From positions 1 through 64,000 of the forward strand of contig CAYQDR010000002.1 of NCBI GenBank assembly GCA_964416315.1: a stretch of DNA of 64,000 nucleotides. Direction: 5' to 3'. The notes beneath the pieces were generated by a model. It did not search any database. It was not told where the DNA came from and saw only the letters and a program-made list of their open reading frames with translations. Of the stretch, positions 41,904-50,142 are shown piece by piece; position 1 is the first letter of the stretch; every line of letters begins with the position of its first letter. A program made the translations under genes and the position numbers. The stretch is from CAYQDR01 sp964416315. Lineage in GTDB: Bacteria; Methylomirabilota; Methylomirabilia; Rokubacteriales; DASRDR01.

Positions 41904-43346
41904 GTGGCGCTGAGGACCCCCGAGCAGTACATCGAGAGCCTCCGGGACGGGCGGACCGTGTATTTCCGCGGCGAGCGGGTGGCCGACGTGACCACCCACC
42001 CGGAGATCGGGATCGGCATCCGGCACGCCGCGCTCGAGTACGCGAGCGCGCAGGATCCCGAGCACGCGGACCTCGTCACCTACCTGGACGCGACCGGCGC
42101 GCGGTCGAGCCGCTACTGGAAGATGCCGGAGGGGCCCGACGATCTCCTCCGGCGCCACGCCCTGATCGACCACGGAACGCGCGTGGGCCACGGGGTCTTC
42201 CTGATCATCAAGGAGATCGGCTCGGACTTCCTCTTCTCGCACACGATCGTGGCCCACCAGATCCAGGAGCTCCTGAAGGCGCCCTACTTCGAGCGGCTCC
42301 GGGCCTACCACCGGTACGTGGAGCTGCACGACCTCGCCCTCGCCGTCGCGCAGACGGACGTGAAGGGGGACCGCGCCCTCGGGCCCTCCGAGCAGGAGCA
42401 CCCGGACTACTACGTCCGGGTCGTGGACCGCGGGAAGGACGGCATCGTCGTGCGCGGGGCGAAGGCCCACACGACCGACTCGGTCGCCGCGAACGAGCTG
42501 ATCGTCCTCCCCACCCGCGCCATGTCGGAGGCGGACCGGGACTACGCGGTGGCCTTCGCGGTCCCCATGAACGCCAAGGGCGTCAAGCTCATCGCGAGCC
42601 CGTTCTCCAGCACCGGGCCGTCGCGCTTCCACCACCCGGTCTCGGCCGAGCACAAGATGATCGAGACGCTCACGGTCCTGGACGACGTGTTCGTCCCCTG
42701 GGAGCGCGTCTTCCTCTGCGGCGAGACCCAGTACGCCGGGGCGCTCGCGCTCGGGTTCGTGCAGTTCCACCGGTTCACCGCCGTCTCCTACAAGATCCCG
42801 CACATCGACCTGATGATCGGGGCCGCGATGCTGGCGGCGGAGGCGAACGGGATCGAGAAGGCGGGGCACGTCCGCGAGAAGCTCTCGCGGCTCATCGCCT
42901 GGCGGGAGACGGTCCGGGGGCTCACCGTCGCGGCGGCCTACGAGTGCCGCCGGATGGCGCCGGGCGTGGCGGTGCCGAACCCCGTGACGACGAACATCGC
43001 CAAGCAGTACTTCGCCGAGCACTACCACGGGATGGCGCAGAAGGTCCAGGACATCGCCGGCGGGCTCCTGGTGACGGGCCCCTCGGAGGAGGACCTGACG
43101 GCCCCGGAGACCAAGGCGTACGTCGAGCGGTATCTCGGCGGCAAGAAGGGATTCGGGACGGCGAACCGCCTGAAGATCATGAACCTGATCCGCGACCTCC
43201 TGACGTCCGACTTCGGCGGGTACAACGAGGTCCTCTCGATCCACGCGGAGGGCTCGCTCGAGACCCAGAAGCTCACGATCCTCCGGGAGTTCGAGGCGGC
43301 AAAGGCGCGTGCGTTCGCCGCGCAGTGCGCGTTCCTCGGTGGGTAG
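41904..43346 (+). CDS. HpaB/4-hydroxybutyryl-CoA dehydratase family flavoprotein
   Basis: 480 aa. RTPEQYIESLRDGRTVYFRG at the start, RGAKAHTTDSVAANELIVLP (about 182-201), FVPWERVFLCGE and GFVQFHRFTAVSYKIPHIDL place it in the 4-hydroxyphenylacetate 3-monooxygenase/4-hydroxybutyryl-CoA dehydratase family. Only three Cys are present (about 272, 351, 475), so the three-Cys-one-His iron-sulfur site of 4-hydroxybutyryl-CoA dehydratase is not evident. The neighbours, a hydroxyacyl-CoA dehydrogenase and an acyl-CoA dehydrogenase, point to CoA-ester or aromatic degradation. Exact reaction open. Confidence 0.82.
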   Translation: MALRTPEQYIESLRDGRTVYFRGERVADVTTHPEIGIGIRHAALEYASAQDPEHADLVTYLDATGARSSRYWKMPEGPDDLLRRHALIDHGTRVGHGVFLIIKEIGSDFLFSHTIVAHQIQELLKAPYFERLRAYHRYVELHDLALAVAQTDVKGDRALGPSEQEHPDYYVRVVDRGKDGIVVRGAKAHTTDSVAANELIVLPTRAMSEADRDYAVAFAVPMNAKGVKLIASPFSSTGPSRFHHPVSAEHKMIETLTVLDDVFVPWERVFLCGETQYAGALALGFVQFHRFTAVSYKIPHIDLMIGAAMLAAEANGIEKAGHVREKLSRLIAWRETVRGLTVAAAYECRRMAPGVAVPNPVTTNIAKQYFAEHYHGMAQKVQDIAGGLLVTGPSEEDLTAPETKAYVERYLGGKKGFGTANRLKIMNLIRDLLTSDFGGYNEVLSIHAEGSLETQKLTILREFEAAKARAFAAQCAFLGG

Positions 43347-43495
43347 TCGACCCGGAGGGGGGCTCGGCCCCCCTTCCGGACCCTCCCCCCCCGGGGGAGT
43401 TGCGCCGGCAAAGCCGGCGCTCGGAGCGGACCACCATGAGGTGTGCGGTCATGCTCGAGCGAGTCGCCTGGTTACCCGGACGAGCTCCTAGAGCG
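43347..43495 (+). repeat. Intergenic repeat family A, copy 4
   Basis: GGAGGGGGGCTCGGCCCCCC, TTGCGCCGGCAAAGCCGGCG, CTCGGAGCGGACCACCATGA and CTCGAGCGAGTCGCCTGG with CGGACGAGCTCCTAGAGC. The last parts are shared closely with copy 5 at 46530. The 3' half overlaps the start of the gene at 43436. Confidence 0.78.
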
Positions 43496-44077
43496 GGCGC
43501 AGCCGGGCTCGCACTGCTCCTCGTCCTGGCGGCGCCGGCGGCCTCGGGCCAGGAGCGGGTGGAGGGCGACCTCTACGCCAACGACCGCTACGGCATCCAG
43601 ATCTCGAAGCCCCCGCGCTGGCAGTTCATCACCGCCGGCACCATCCTGGACCTGGCGAAGAAGAGCGGCCGCGCGGGCGGCCTCAAGGGGGACGAGGACC
43701 CCGTGAAGGTGGCGGGGTTCGCGGTGATCGTCTCGAAGACCGCGGTCCTCGGCCCCGAGGTCACGCCTCAGGTCGTCGTCCTGGTGCACGAGGTCTCGAA
43801 GCCCCCGGAGAGCCTCGTCAAGGTCTGCGAGGGGCTGCGCTCGGGCATGACGGAGCCCGAAGCGCTCGCGCCGACGCGCGAGATCCGGCTCGGCGGCCGA
43901 CCGGCCGCGCGGCTCGACTTCCAGGGGATCGTGGGCGGCGCGATGGTCCGGGCCACGGCGCTCTGCACCTTCCGGGAGCGGCAGGCCTTCGTCGTGGTGG
44001 GGCAGGCGCCCGCGGCCGAATTCCAGGGCGAGCTCGCGACCTTCGAGAGCATTCTCGCGAGCTTCCGCCTGCGGTAG
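43436..44077 (+). CDS. Exported protein with PsbP-like segment, unknown function
   Basis: 213 aa. Signal peptide with hydrophobic core AGLALLLVLAAPAASG. The mature part begins ERVEGDLYANDRYGIQISKP with PPRWQFITAG, resembling the PsbP/Mog1-like fold seen in small exported proteins, and ends FQGELATFESILASFRLR. The first about 20 codons (MRCAVMLERVAWLPG) lie inside repeat family A; a nearly identical non-coding segment exists at 46618. The only in-frame ATG codons (43436, 43451) are in the repeat, so the repeat seems to supply the translation start. Confidence 0.7.
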   Translation: MRCAVMLERVAWLPGRAPRAGAAGLALLLVLAAPAASGQERVEGDLYANDRYGIQISKPPRWQFITAGTILDLAKKSGRAGGLKGDEDPVKVAGFAVIVSKTAVLGPEVTPQVVVLVHEVSKPPESLVKVCEGLRSGMTEPEALAPTREIRLGGRPAARLDFQGIVGGAMVRATALCTFRERQAFVVVGQAPAAEFQGELATFESILASFRLR

Positions 44078-44089
44078 GGGACCGCCGCC

Positions 44090-45238
44090 GTGCAGCTCTA
44101 CTACCTGACCGACGAGCAGCGTATGGTGATGGAGCTGGCGCGCGCCATCGCGCGGGAGAAGATCGCCCCGGTCGCCGCCCATCACGACGAAGCCGAGACG
44201 TACCCCGAGGAGGCCATGCGGCTCCTCGGCCAGCAGGGCCTCATGGGCATCTGGGTGCCGGAGGCCTATGGCGGGACCGCGCTCGGCGCCCTCGCCGTCT
44301 CGCTCGTCGCGGAGGAGGTCGCGTGGGCCTGTGCCGCGACCGCGACGAACTGGGGCGCGAGCGCGCTCGGCGGCTACCCGGTCGTCCTCGCCGGCAGCGA
44401 GGCGCAGAAGCGGCGCTATCTCCCGCGCCTCGCGACGGGAGAGCTCCTGGCGGCCTACTCGCTCTCGGAGCCGGGCGCGGGCTCGGACGCGGCGAGCCTC
44501 CAGACGACCGCCGTGCGGAAGGGTGACCGCTACGTCCTCAACGGGACGAAGCTCTGGTGCTCGAACGGCTCGAACGCCGGCGTCATCACCCTCTTCGCCA
44601 CGGTGGACCGCGCGAAGGGCCCGAAGGGGATCACGGCCTTCCTCGTCGAGCCCGGGTTCCCCGGCTTTTCGGTGGGGAAGAAGGAGCGGAAGATGGGGAT
44701 CCGCGCCTCGCCCACCGTGGCGCTCCACCTCCAGGAGTGCGAGGTGCCGGTGGCGAACCGCCTCGGGGCGGAGGGCGAGGGGTTCAGGATCGCCATGCGG
44801 ACGCTCGACTTCACGCGGCCGATGACCGGGGCCACGGCGGTCGGGGTCGCGCAGGCGGCGCTCGACGCGGCGACCGGATACGCCCGGGAGCGGCGGCAGT
44901 TCGACCAGCCCATCGCGGCGTTCCAGGGGATCCAGTTCATGCTGGCCGACATGGCGATGCTGGTTCACGCCTCGCGCCTCATGGTCCACCACGTGGCGAC
45001 CCTCGTGGACCGGGGTGCGCCGGCGACGGTCCTCGAGGCGTCCATGGCGAAGTGCTTCGCCGGGGACGCCGCGATGCGCGTGACCACGGACGCGGTCCAG
45101 ATCTTCGGCGGTGTCGGGTACACGCGGGAGTTCCCGGTCGAGCGGTACATGCGGGACGCCAAGATCATGCAGATCTACGAGGGGACGAACCAGATCCAGC
45201 GGGTCGTCATCGCCCGGGAGCTGCTCGGGCTCCGATAG
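44090..45238 (+). CDS. Acyl-CoA dehydrogenase
   Basis: 382 aa. Motifs: AAYSLSEPGAGSDAASLQTT (about 122-141), WCSNGSNAGVITLFATV, RRQFDQPIAAFQGIQFMLAD, and the catalytic-Glu region IMQIYEGTNQIQRVVIAREL (about 360-379). GTG start 12 nt after the exported protein gene. The Liv-type binding-protein gene follows after 13 nt, so expression with the importer is likely. Confidence 0.92.
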   Translation: MQLYYLTDEQRMVMELARAIAREKIAPVAAHHDEAETYPEEAMRLLGQQGLMGIWVPEAYGGTALGALAVSLVAEEVAWACAATATNWGASALGGYPVVLAGSEAQKRRYLPRLATGELLAAYSLSEPGAGSDAASLQTTAVRKGDRYVLNGTKLWCSNGSNAGVITLFATVDRAKGPKGITAFLVEPGFPGFSVGKKERKMGIRASPTVALHLQECEVPVANRLGAEGEGFRIAMRTLDFTRPMTGATAVGVAQAALDAATGYARERRQFDQPIAAFQGIQFMLADMAMLVHASRLMVHHVATLVDRGAPATVLEASMAKCFAGDAAMRVTTDAVQIFGGVGYTREFPVERYMRDAKIMQIYEGTNQIQRVVIARELLGLR

Positions 45239-45251
45239 AGGAGGGAGAGCC

Positions 45252-46529
45252 ATGCCCAGGGTCGGCCGTCGGGTGTTCCTCAAAGGGGCGGGCGCCGCCA
45301 CCGGGGCGGCGGCACTCGGGGTTCCCCTCGTCCTGCGCGCCCAGCCGCGCGAGATCAGGATCGGCGCCGTGCATCCCGTCACAGGCCCGCTCGCCGAGAT
45401 CGGCCAGGCCTGCCGCCTGGGCGCCCAGATGGCGGCGGAAGCCGTCAACGCCGCCGGCGGCATCAAGTCCATGGGCGGGGCGCGGCTCGCGCTCCTGCCG
45501 GGCGACTCGGAGTCGAAGCCGGACGTGGCGCGGGCGGTCGCCGAGCGCCTCATCAACGAGGGGGCGGTCGTGCTCACCGGCGCGTTCCACTCCGGCCACA
45601 CCATGGCGATGGTGCCGGTGGCCCAGCAGCGCCGCGTACCCTTCCTCGTGGACATCTCGGCGGCCGACGTGATCACGCTGAACGTCGCCCAGTCGGTGAA
45701 GGAAGGGAAGCAGAAGACCCAGTACGTTTACCGGAACTTCCCGACGACGACCGCCTTCGGCCGGAAGGCGGTCCAGTTCATGAACGAGATCTTCAAGGCC
45801 ACCGGGACGTCTCCCAAGCGGGCGGTCCTGATGTACACGAACGACCCGTTCGGCAAGCCCCAGTCGGAGGGGTTCGTGAAGGCCCACAAGGAGCTGGGCG
45901 CCCCCTTCGAGATCGTCGAGGTGATCGGGTTCCCGGAGGTGCCGTCCGACCTCTCGACCGAGGTCTCCAAGGCCAAGGCGGCGAAGCCCGACCTGATCTG
46001 CCCGATCACCCGGCCCGCCTCGGCGACGCTCCTCCTCCGGGAGCTCGCCAAGCAGCGGGTGGACGTCCTCGGGGTGATCAGCCCCGGGGCGCCCGGGCTC
46101 TACGAGAAGGGGCAGATCGACGCGCTCGGCAAGCTCATCGAGTACACGATGGACAACGTGCCGTGGGTCGACCCCGTGAGCCCGAAGACGCGGAAGATCG
46201 CGGAGGAGTACGCGCGGCGCTCCCGCGGGAAGATCTTCGACACGAACTCGGGGTACTCGTACGAGGCGATCCTCGTCATCGCCGACGTCCTCGAGCGGGC
46301 GCGGTCCACCGATCCCGACGCCGTCGTCGAGGCGATCCGGGCCACCAGCATGCCGGACCCCGTCATGGTCGCCGCGGGCCCGGTCCGGTTCAACGAGGTG
46401 GGGGACAACGCCAACGCCTCCACGGCCATGATCCAGATCCTCGGCCAGAAGCCGCTGGTCGTCCATCCGAAGGAGTCGGCCGAGGCGAAGCTGGTGTTTC
46501 CGGCGCCCAAGCTCTGGGAGCGCGGCTAG
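45252..46529 (+). CDS. livJ: Branched-chain amino acid-type ABC binding protein, Tat-exported
   Basis: 425 aa. GRRVFLKGAGAATGAAALG is a Tat signal. The mature domain starts EIRIGAVHPVTGPLAEIGQA, with AAEAVNAAGGIKSMGGARLA and GSYSYEAILVIADVL-like features (here NSGYSYEAILVIADVLERA) of periplasmic binding protein type 1. It heads the Liv operon. In such bacteria these proteins often bind aromatic or other carboxylic acids rather than leucine, and the acyl-CoA gene next door fits that. GAGGAGGGAGAG precedes the ATG. Confidence 0.88.
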   Translation: MPRVGRRVFLKGAGAATGAAALGVPLVLRAQPREIRIGAVHPVTGPLAEIGQACRLGAQMAAEAVNAAGGIKSMGGARLALLPGDSESKPDVARAVAERLINEGAVVLTGAFHSGHTMAMVPVAQQRRVPFLVDISAADVITLNVAQSVKEGKQKTQYVYRNFPTTTAFGRKAVQFMNEIFKATGTSPKRAVLMYTNDPFGKPQSEGFVKAHKELGAPFEIVEVIGFPEVPSDLSTEVSKAKAAKPDLICPITRPASATLLLRELAKQRVDVLGVISPGAPGLYEKGQIDALGKLIEYTMDNVPWVDPVSPKTRKIAEEYARRSRGKIFDTNSGYSYEAILVIADVLERARSTDPDAVVEAIRATSMPDPVMVAAGPVRFNEVGDNANASTAMIQILGQKPLVVHPKESAEAKLVFPAPKLWERG

Positions 46530-46675
46530 TGGACCCGGAGGGGGGCTCCGCCCCCCTTTCGGAACCTCCCCCCGGGAAGGGTTGCGCCGGCAAAGCCGGC
46601 GCTCGGAGCGGAACACCATGAGCGGCGCGGTCTTACTCGAGCGAGTCGCCCGGTTTACCGGGACGAGTTCCTAGA
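46530..46675 (+). repeat. Intergenic repeat family A, copy 5
   Basis: GGAGGGGGGCTCCGCCCCCC hairpin with TTT, TTGCGCCGGCAAAGCCGGCG, CTCGGAGCGGAACACCATGA, CTCGAGCGAGTCGCCCGG and GGACGAGTTCCTAGAGC. Highly similar to copy 4. It lies between the binding-protein and permease genes and may cause partial termination. Confidence 0.78.
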
Positions 46676-46692
46676 GCCGCACCCCCCAGGCG

Positions 46693-46728
46693 CCCCTTCT
46701 CCCCCGCCGGGGGAGAGGGAGATCTTCC
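46693..46728 (+). repeat. Intergenic hairpin repeat family B, copy 1
   Basis: CCCCTTCTCCCCC-gcc-GGGGGAGAGGG, directly upstream of the livH GTG. First of six such hairpins between 46.7 and 55.4 kb. Confidence 0.7.
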
Positions 46729-47601
46729 GTGAACCCCACCCTCCTCGCGCAGGCCGCCCTGAACGGCCTCCTGTTCGGCGGGATCTACAGCCTCATGGCC
46801 GTGGGGCTGTCGCTGATCTTCGGCGTGATGCGCGTCATCAACATCGCCCACGGGGACATGATGGTCTGGGGGAGCTACCTCGCGTTCCTGCTGGCGGCGC
46901 GCTTCGGGCTGGACCCCTTCGTCTCGTTCGTGCTCTGCGCCGGCGCCCTGTTCGCCCTGGGCGTGCTGGTGCAGCGCGGGCTGGTCGGCCGCGTCCTCGA
47001 CGCCCCCCACGAGATGCAGATCCTGCTCATGCTCGGCGTCGCCCTCGTCCTGGAAAACCTGGCCCTGGTGGTCTTCGGCCCCGAGACGCGCCGGACGGAG
47101 ACGGCCTACGGCCTGGCCACCGTGTGGCTGGGCCCGGTGTTCGTGGACCTGCCGCGGCTCGTGACCTTCGTCCTGGCCCTCGGCCTCGCGCTGGCGCTCT
47201 ACCTCTTTCTCTTCCGGAGCGAGCTCGGCATGCTGATGCGCGCGGCGGCGGACAACGCGTACGGCGCGCTGGTCGTCGGCGCCGACGTGGGACGGGTGTA
47301 CGCCGTCGCGTTCGGCACCGGCGCCGCCTGCGTGGGCGCCGCGGGGGCCCTGCTGAGCGCGCTCCTGCCCTTCTCGCCCGCCAGCGGCTTCCCGCAGACG
47401 GTGACCTCCTTCAACATCGTGATCATCGGCGGCATGGGGAGCCTCCTCGGCGCCTTCCTCGGGGGGATCCTGGTGGCGGTGGCGGAGAACCTCGGGGCGG
47501 TGCTGATCGCTCCGTCGCTCAAAGAGCTGGTGAGCTTCGTGCTGCTGGTCCTCATCCTGCTCTTCCGACCGCAGGGCCTGTTCGGAGGGCGGGCGGGATG
47601 A
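46729..47601 (+). CDS. livH: Branched-chain amino acid-type ABC permease LivH
   Basis: 290 aa, eight or so membrane segments. Starts QAALNGLLFGGIYSLMAVGL and contains the LivH signatures GLSLIFGVMRVINIAHGDMM (about 26-45) and NIVIIGGMGSLLGAFLGGIL (about 225-244). Forms a heterodimer with LivM. GTG start immediately after a family B hairpin. Separated from livM by 100 bp holding another hairpin. Confidence 0.93.
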   Translation: MNPTLLAQAALNGLLFGGIYSLMAVGLSLIFGVMRVINIAHGDMMVWGSYLAFLLAARFGLDPFVSFVLCAGALFALGVLVQRGLVGRVLDAPHEMQILLMLGVALVLENLALVVFGPETRRTETAYGLATVWLGPVFVDLPRLVTFVLALGLALALYLFLFRSELGMLMRAAADNAYGALVVGADVGRVYAVAFGTGAACVGAAGALLSALLPFSPASGFPQTVTSFNIVIIGGMGSLLGAFLGGILVAVAENLGAVLIAPSLKELVSFVLLVLILLFRPQGLFGGRAG

Positions 47602-47652
47602 GACACCCCGTCTCACCGCTCGGCGGCGTGCGGGGCATGGGACGTGCCCGCC

Positions 47653-47701
47653 ACCCCTCCCCACTCAGGGTGGGAGGGGGCGGGGGTGCGGGGGGACCCG
47701 A
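47653..47701 (+). repeat. Intergenic hairpin repeat family B, copy 2
   Basis: CCCCTCCCCAC-tcaggg-TGGGAGGGG followed by GGCGGGGGTGCGGGGGGACC, ending at the livM ATG. Its tail matches that of copy 4 at 53481. Confidence 0.7.
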
Positions 47702-48658
47702 ATGAAGTGGGCCGTCGCGCTCGCCGTGGTGGTCCTGCTCGTCCTCCCCCAGCTCGTGGGGTCGTACCTCCTGACCGTGTTCATCTTCATCTTCTTCTAC
47801 GCGTACCTCGGCCAGGCCTGGAACCTCCTGGGCGGATACGGGGGCCAGATCTCGCTCGGGCACGCGGCCTTCGTCGGGATCGGCGCCTACACCTCGACGT
47901 ACCTCGCCATGACCTACCAGCTCTCCCCGTGGATCGGGATGTTCGTCGGGGGCGTCGCCGCGGCGCTCCTGGGCGCCGTCGTCGGCTATCTCGGGTTCCG
48001 CTTCGGCCTCCGGGGTTTCTACTTCATCCTGCTCACGGTCGCCGTCGCGGAGATCTGCCGCCTGCTCGTGGCGCACACGGAGGCCCTGGGGGGCGCCCTC
48101 GGGATCTTCATCACGTTCACCGGCGATCCGTGGCAGTTCCAGTTCAGCGACAACCGCGCGTACTACTACGTCGCGCTGGGGCTCATGCTCGGGGCCACGG
48201 GGCTGGTCGCGGCCATCGAGACGAGCCGCCTGGGGGCCTACCTGGCCGCGATCCGCGAAGACGAGGACGCGGCGGAGGCGCTGGGCGTCAACGCCTTCCG
48301 GACGAAGCTCGCCGCGATCGTCCTGTCGGCCTTCCTGACGGGGCTCGGCGGGACGTTCTACGCCAACTACCTCTTTTCGCTCCAGCCGAACACCGCGTTC
48401 GGCATCCCGCTGTCCGTGGAGATCATCCTCCGGCCGATCGTGGGCGGCGGGGGGACGCTGCTGGGGCCGGTCCTGGGCTCGTTCATCCTGTCGCCCCTCG
48501 CCGAGCTCTCGCGGATCTACCTCGCGAGGGGCGGGTGGAGCGGGACGCACCTGGTGGCGTACGGGCTCCTGCTGATCGCGGTCGTGCTGTTCCTCCCGCG
48601 CGGCGCGTACCCGCACCTCGCCGCCGCGCTGGCGCGCCGACGCAGGCGGACGTCCTGA
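47702..48658 (+). CDS. livM: Branched-chain amino acid-type ABC permease LivM
   Basis: 318 aa, multi-pass. LivM landmarks: YLGQAWNLLGGYGGQISLGH (about 35-54), AIREDEDAAEALGVNAFRTK (about 183-202) as the ATPase-coupling loop, and PIVGGGGTLLGPVLGSFIL. The stop overlaps the livG ATG by 1 nt (TGATG). The GGGGGACCCGA just upstream, part of a family B repeat, serves as the ribosome binding region. Confidence 0.93.
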   Translation: MKWAVALAVVVLLVLPQLVGSYLLTVFIFIFFYAYLGQAWNLLGGYGGQISLGHAAFVGIGAYTSTYLAMTYQLSPWIGMFVGGVAAALLGAVVGYLGFRFGLRGFYFILLTVAVAEICRLLVAHTEALGGALGIFITFTGDPWQFQFSDNRAYYYVALGLMLGATGLVAAIETSRLGAYLAAIREDEDAAEALGVNAFRTKLAAIVLSAFLTGLGGTFYANYLFSLQPNTAFGIPLSVEIILRPIVGGGGTLLGPVLGSFILSPLAELSRIYLARGGWSGTHLVAYGLLLIAVVLFLPRGAYPHLAAALARRRRRTS

Positions 48659-49380
48659 TGGCGCTCCTCGAGGTCGAGGGCGTCGAGAAGCGCTTCGGGG
48701 GCCTCCAGGCGCTCGCCGGCGTGAGCCTCGGCGTCGAGCCGGGGGAGATCGTCGGCCTGATCGGCCCGAACGGAGCGGGGAAGACGACGCTCTTCCACCT
48801 CGTCTCGGGGTTCCTCAGCCCGGACGCCGGCGTCGTCCGGCTCGACGGCGCGCCGACCTCGGGGCTCCGCCCTCACCAGGTCTGCGCGCGGGGGCTCGCG
48901 CGCACGTTTCAGATCGTCAAGCCGTTCCACGGCCTCTCCGTCCTGGAGAACGTCCGGGTGGGGGCGCTGGCCCGGGCGCGCACCTTCGCGGAAGCGACGG
49001 CGCGGGCGCGCGAGGTCGTGGCCTTCGTGGGGCTCGAGGCCCGGGCCGCGGTGCCGGCGCGCGCCCTGACCCTCGCCGAGCGCAAGCGCCTCGAGCTCGC
49101 GCGGGCGCTCGCGACGGCGCCGCGGCTCCTCCTGCTGGACGAGGTCATGGCGGGGCTCACGACGCCGGAGACCGCCCAGGTGGTCGAGCTGTGCCGGCGG
49201 ATCAACGCGGGCGGCGTGGCGATCCTGCTCATCGAGCACGTCATGCGGGCCGTCATGACGCTCTCCCACCGGGTCGTCGTCCTGAACGAGGGGCAGGTCA
49301 TCGCGACCGGACCGCCGGCCGCGATCGCCGGCGACCGCCGCGTCATCGAGGCCTATCTCGGCGAGGCGTATGACCCGTAG
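48658..49380 (+). CDS. livG: Branched-chain amino acid-type ABC ATPase LivG
   Basis: 240 aa. Walker A GPNGAGKTT (about 38-46), Walker B RLLLLDEVMAGL (about 158-169), H-loop LIEHVMRAVM. The signature region reads ALTLAERKRLELARALA; the typical LSxGQ is replaced by LTLAERK, a variant seen in part of the LivG group. ATG overlaps the livM stop. Pairs with LivF to energise import. Confidence 0.92.
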   Translation: MALLEVEGVEKRFGGLQALAGVSLGVEPGEIVGLIGPNGAGKTTLFHLVSGFLSPDAGVVRLDGAPTSGLRPHQVCARGLARTFQIVKPFHGLSVLENVRVGALARARTFAEATARAREVVAFVGLEARAAVPARALTLAERKRLELARALATAPRLLLLDEVMAGLTTPETAQVVELCRRINAGGVAILLIEHVMRAVMTLSHRVVVLNEGQVIATGPPAAIAGDRRVIEAYLGEAYDP

Positions 49381-49382
49381 AT

Positions 49383-49424
49383 CCCCTCTCCCCGGGGGGA
49401 GAGGGTCAGGGTGAGGGGGGAGCG
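49383..49424 (+). repeat. Intergenic hairpin repeat family B, copy 3
   Basis: CCCCTCTCCCC-GGGGGGAGAGGG followed by TCAGGGTGAGGGGGGAGCG, ending at the livF ATG. The repeat's tail GAGGGGGGAG serves as the livF Shine-Dalgarno. Confidence 0.75.
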
Positions 49425-50129
49425 ATGCTGACGCTCGAGGGCTTAGCCGCGGGCTACGGCGATCTCCTCGCCGTCCGCTCGGTCTCCCTCGAGGTGCGGG
49501 AGGGGGAGTGCGTGGCCCTCATCGGCGCCAACGGGGCCGGCAAGACGACCACGCTGCGGGCGATCTCGGGGCTGATTCCCGTGCGGGGTGGCCGGATCGT
49601 CTTCCGCGGCCAGTCGGTCGCGGGTCTCTCGCCGCGCCGCCTCGTGGAGCTGGGGCTCGCCCACGTCCCCGAGGGGCGACAGCTCTTCCCGTCCCTGAGC
49701 GTCCGGGAGAACCTCGAGATGGGCGCGCGGGCACCCGAAGCGCGGGCCCGCCGCCGGACGAGCCTGGACGCGATCTACGCCCTCTTTCCCCGGCTCCGCG
49801 AGCGGGAGCCGCAGCTGGCCGGGACCCTCTCCGGCGGCGAGCAGCAGATGCTGGCGATCGGGCGGGGGCTCATGGCCCGGCCGCGCCTGCTGCTGCTCGA
49901 CGAACCCTCGCTCGGCCTCGCCCCGCTGATGGTCCGGAGCATCTTTGAGATAGTCGAGACGGTCGGCCGCCAGGGGACTACAATCTTGCTCGTCGAGCAG
50001 AACGTCGGCCGGGCTCTCCAGCTCTGCCAGCGCGGGTACGTGCTCGAGAACGGAGAGATCGCCGTGACCGGAGACCGGGACGCGCTGCTCGGCTCGAACT
50101 ACGTCCGGCAGGCCTATCTGGGGATCTGA
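49425..50129 (+). CDS. livF: Branched-chain amino acid-type ABC ATPase LivF
   Basis: 234 aa. Walker A GANGAGKTT (about 36-44), signature LSGGEQQMLAIGRGLM (about 136-151), Walker B LLLLDEPSLGLAP, H-loop LVEQNVGRALQL. The LivF-specific HVPEGRQLFPSLSVRENLEM is present. Complete and normal. A large sensor kinase gene starts 13 nt after its stop, so that kinase may be co-transcribed with the importer and could respond to the imported ligand. Confidence 0.94.
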   Translation: MLTLEGLAAGYGDLLAVRSVSLEVREGECVALIGANGAGKTTTLRAISGLIPVRGGRIVFRGQSVAGLSPRRLVELGLAHVPEGRQLFPSLSVRENLEMGARAPEARARRRTSLDAIYALFPRLREREPQLAGTLSGGEQQMLAIGRGLMARPRLLLLDEPSLGLAPLMVRSIFEIVETVGRQGTTILLVEQNVGRALQLCQRGYVLENGEIAVTGDRDALLGSNYVRQAYLGI

Positions 50130-50142
50130 GCGGGGCTTCGGG

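Noticed and set aside
40356..43244. Minus-strand open frame of over 900 codons
   Set aside because: Lies opposite three well-supported genes (Spy-like, hydroxyacyl-CoA dehydrogenase, HpaB-family) and is rich in Arg, His and Leu typical of shadow translation.
46618..46671. Short frame MSGAVLLERVARFTG after livJ
   Set aside because: It is part of repeat family A, ends after 18 codons, and serves better as evidence for the origin of the start at 43436.
49079..49130. LivG considered inactive because its LSxGQ signature is altered
   Set aside because: LTLAERKRLELARALA is a recurrent variant in LivG-like proteins and Walker A, B and the H-loop are intact.
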